Shown here piece by piece: positions 62,919-64,000 of a stretch of 64,000 bases of DNA. Every line of letters starts with the position of its first letter. The first letter of the stretch is position 1. Source of the stretch: JAOABV01 sp039801465. GTDB lineage: Bacteria; Hydrothermota; Tepidihabitantia; Tepidihabitantales; CAIPLT01. A program made the translations under genes and the position numbers. The stretch lies in contig JBDRUT010000008.1 of the NCBI GenBank assembly GCA_039801465.1, forward strand, positions 1 through 64,000. Reading direction: 5' to 3'. A model generated the notes under the pieces. It was given only the letters and a program-made list of their open reading frames with translations. It ran no database searches and had not been told where the DNA came from.

Positions 62919-64000
62919 CTAATTAGTAAAATCGAACATTCGGTCTTTCAAAATTACCATATCAATTTTACCTTTAAGTTTTTTACCAATAAAAGGTGAG
63001 TTTTTCGACTTAGATAAAATATTTCCTTGAGAAAAAATCCATTCTTTACTTAAGTCAAAAATAGTGATTGAGACAGATGTACCTTCAGAGATTTTATCAG
63101 ATATGTTTAGTCCTAATATCTTTGCTGGCTTTGTAGTTAAACATGCAATATAGTTTTCTAAACTCAGATATTTTTTTAGAACTAATTCCTGATATCCTAA
63201 TGAAAATGCGGTTTCAAAGCCTATCATTCCGGACTTGGCTTTCTGCCAACGGACTTGCTTTTTCGAAATATGCCATGGTGCATGGTCACTCGCAATTACA
63301 TCAATTGTGCCATCGGCTAAACCATGTTTAATTGCTTCAACATCATCTTCGGCTCTTAATGGTGGCGAAACTTTGTAGTTTGTATTTACTCCATTACAAT
63401 CTTTTTTAGTCAGCGTAAAGTAATGCGGACAGGTTTCGGCGGTAATTTTAACTCCCGTTTTTTTTGCCCAACGAATTAGTTCCACCGATTTTTTAGTTGA
63501 AACATGAGCAATATGAATGTGTGCTTTAGCATAATCAGCCAAAATAATATCTCTTAAAACCATTAATGATTCCGAAGCATCAAAACCTGATTTGGGGTAG
63601 AGAGTCTGTTGATTCATCAATGGATTAATAATCTCACAATGATTGATTACCGGAATTCCGAAATCTTTACACGCTAACAGAAGACGATACATAATTTTAG
63701 CATCTGATATCGGCGAACCATCATCTGATACCGCAACAATCCCGGTTTTGACCATACTTTTAATATCCACAATCTCTTTTCCTGCTCGTTCTTTAGTCGC
63801 ACAACCAATTACTAATACTTCGGCTTGATTGACTCTTCGAGATTTTTCAAGAATATATCGTACCAATTTAGGACAATCAATTGCTGGATTAGTATTGGGC
63901 ATACAACAGACTTTTGTAAAACCACCAGCAAGAGCGGATAGAGTTCCAGTTTTTATAGTCTCAGAGCGAGTATCACCGGGTTCTCGTAAATGACAGTGAA
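62919..64000 (-). CDS. pyrC: Dihydroorotase, 5' end beyond the window
   Basis: The frame continues through the right edge. Upstream of an internal ATG at 63902 it reads HCHLREPGDTRSETI ... GGFTKVCCMPNTNPAID, which contains the metal-binding HxHLREPG motif of dihydroorotase. The true start is therefore outside. Further sites are VSDDGSPISD, NHCEI, HIAHVST and SDHAPWH (catalytic Asp). The VSDDG motif marks the type I enzymes of the Aquifex/Bacillus group. It makes dihydroorotate in pyrimidine synthesis. The visible part is about 360 residues and ends normally. Confidence 0.93.
   Translation of the reverse strand, partial: HCHLREPGDTRSETIKTGTLSALAGGFTKVCCMPNTNPAIDCPKLVRYILEKSRRVNQAEVLVIGCATKERAGKEIVDIKSMVKTGIVAVSDDGSPISDAKIMYRLLLACKDFGIPVINHCEIINPLMNQQTLYPKSGFDASESLMVLRDIILADYAKAHIHIAHVSTKKSVELIRWAKKTGVKITAETCPHYFTLTKKDCNGVNTNYKVSPPLRAEDDVEAIKHGLADGTIDVIASDHAPWHISKKQVRWQKAKSGMIGFETAFSLGYQELVLKKYLSLENYIACLTTKPAKILGLNISDKISEGTSVSITIFDLSKEWIFSQGNILSKSKNSPFIGKKLKGKIDMVILKDRMFDFTN

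Noticed and set aside
62919..63902. Complete dihydroorotase starting at the ATG at 63902
   Set aside because: The frame remains open through the window edge and contains the essential HxHLREPG motif upstream of that ATG, so the true start lies outside.

Overview
The window is AT-rich DNA, about one third G+C by eye, from a diderm bacterium. BamA (53507-55852) shows an outer membrane. Five secreted proteins end in an NPF / G-x-Y-F-x-K-x-x-x-L-R tail of the FlgD-like or type IX (Por) sorting type, and two neighbouring proteins carry GWxTD domains. This mix, with RtcB, a LonB-like protease, ClpC and very repeat-rich intergenic DNA, suggests an uncultured FCB-like or candidate-phylum lineage such as WOR-3/Stahlbacteria. 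That placement is inference. All coordinates below were counted by hand and may be off by a base or two.

Layout. 1-6.6 kb: a decayed IS256-type transposase piece, intergenic repeats and three secreted proteins (SBBP-type propeller, YVTN-type propeller, CARDB-like). 6.7-11.4 kb, minus strand: the housekeeping run phoH-ybeY-CNNM-CNNM-recO. 11.5-17.8 kb: a GT-B glycosyltransferase-like protein, a repeat cluster, a strongly structured RNA candidate (13430-13566), a secreted transglutaminase-like protein and rmlD-Nudix. 18-24.4 kb: two ferritin-like proteins, IscU, a 55-aa zinc ribbon, a thiamine-binding protein, a second structured RNA candidate (about 20220-20366), a LonB-like protease, then RseC-like protein, lipoprotein and ferredoxin on the minus strand. 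24.4-29.2 kb: repeats, an SLC13 permease with an operator-like inverted repeat, and folK-deoxynucleoside kinase. 29.5-37.7 kb: the GWxTD pair, a PSP1 protein, rtcB, uvrC and a HAD phosphatase. 37.7-39.2 kb: a repeat-rich gap with a 45-bp tandem array and a possible 44-aa gene. 39.2-42.4 kb: a short asparaginase and two related secreted propellers. 43.2-49.1 kb: DUF3467, CCA-adding enzyme, M50 protease, FtsK, a frameshifted pseudogene and an SdpI-like protein. 49.2-53.3 kb: tsaE-minimal ligase-unknown, thiolase/crotonase and tRNA-Leu. 53.5-61.5 kb: clpC-bamA and rbfA-truB-ribF. 61.5-64 kb: repeats and a dihydroorotase that runs off the right edge.

Gene expression looks split into two modes. 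One set has normal leaders with strong AGGAG-type sites. Another set (clpC, rbfA, rmlD, folK, phoH, a ferritin-like gene, the glycosyltransferase-like gene and a secreted propeller) has a -35/-10 promoter whose -10 lies only 5-10 nt before the start codon and has no ribosome-binding site. That predicts leaderless mRNAs.

The observations most worth following are this leaderless class, the two structured RNA candidates, at least four dispersed intergenic repeat families (one a tandem array of paired hairpins), and several palindromic operator-like sites.
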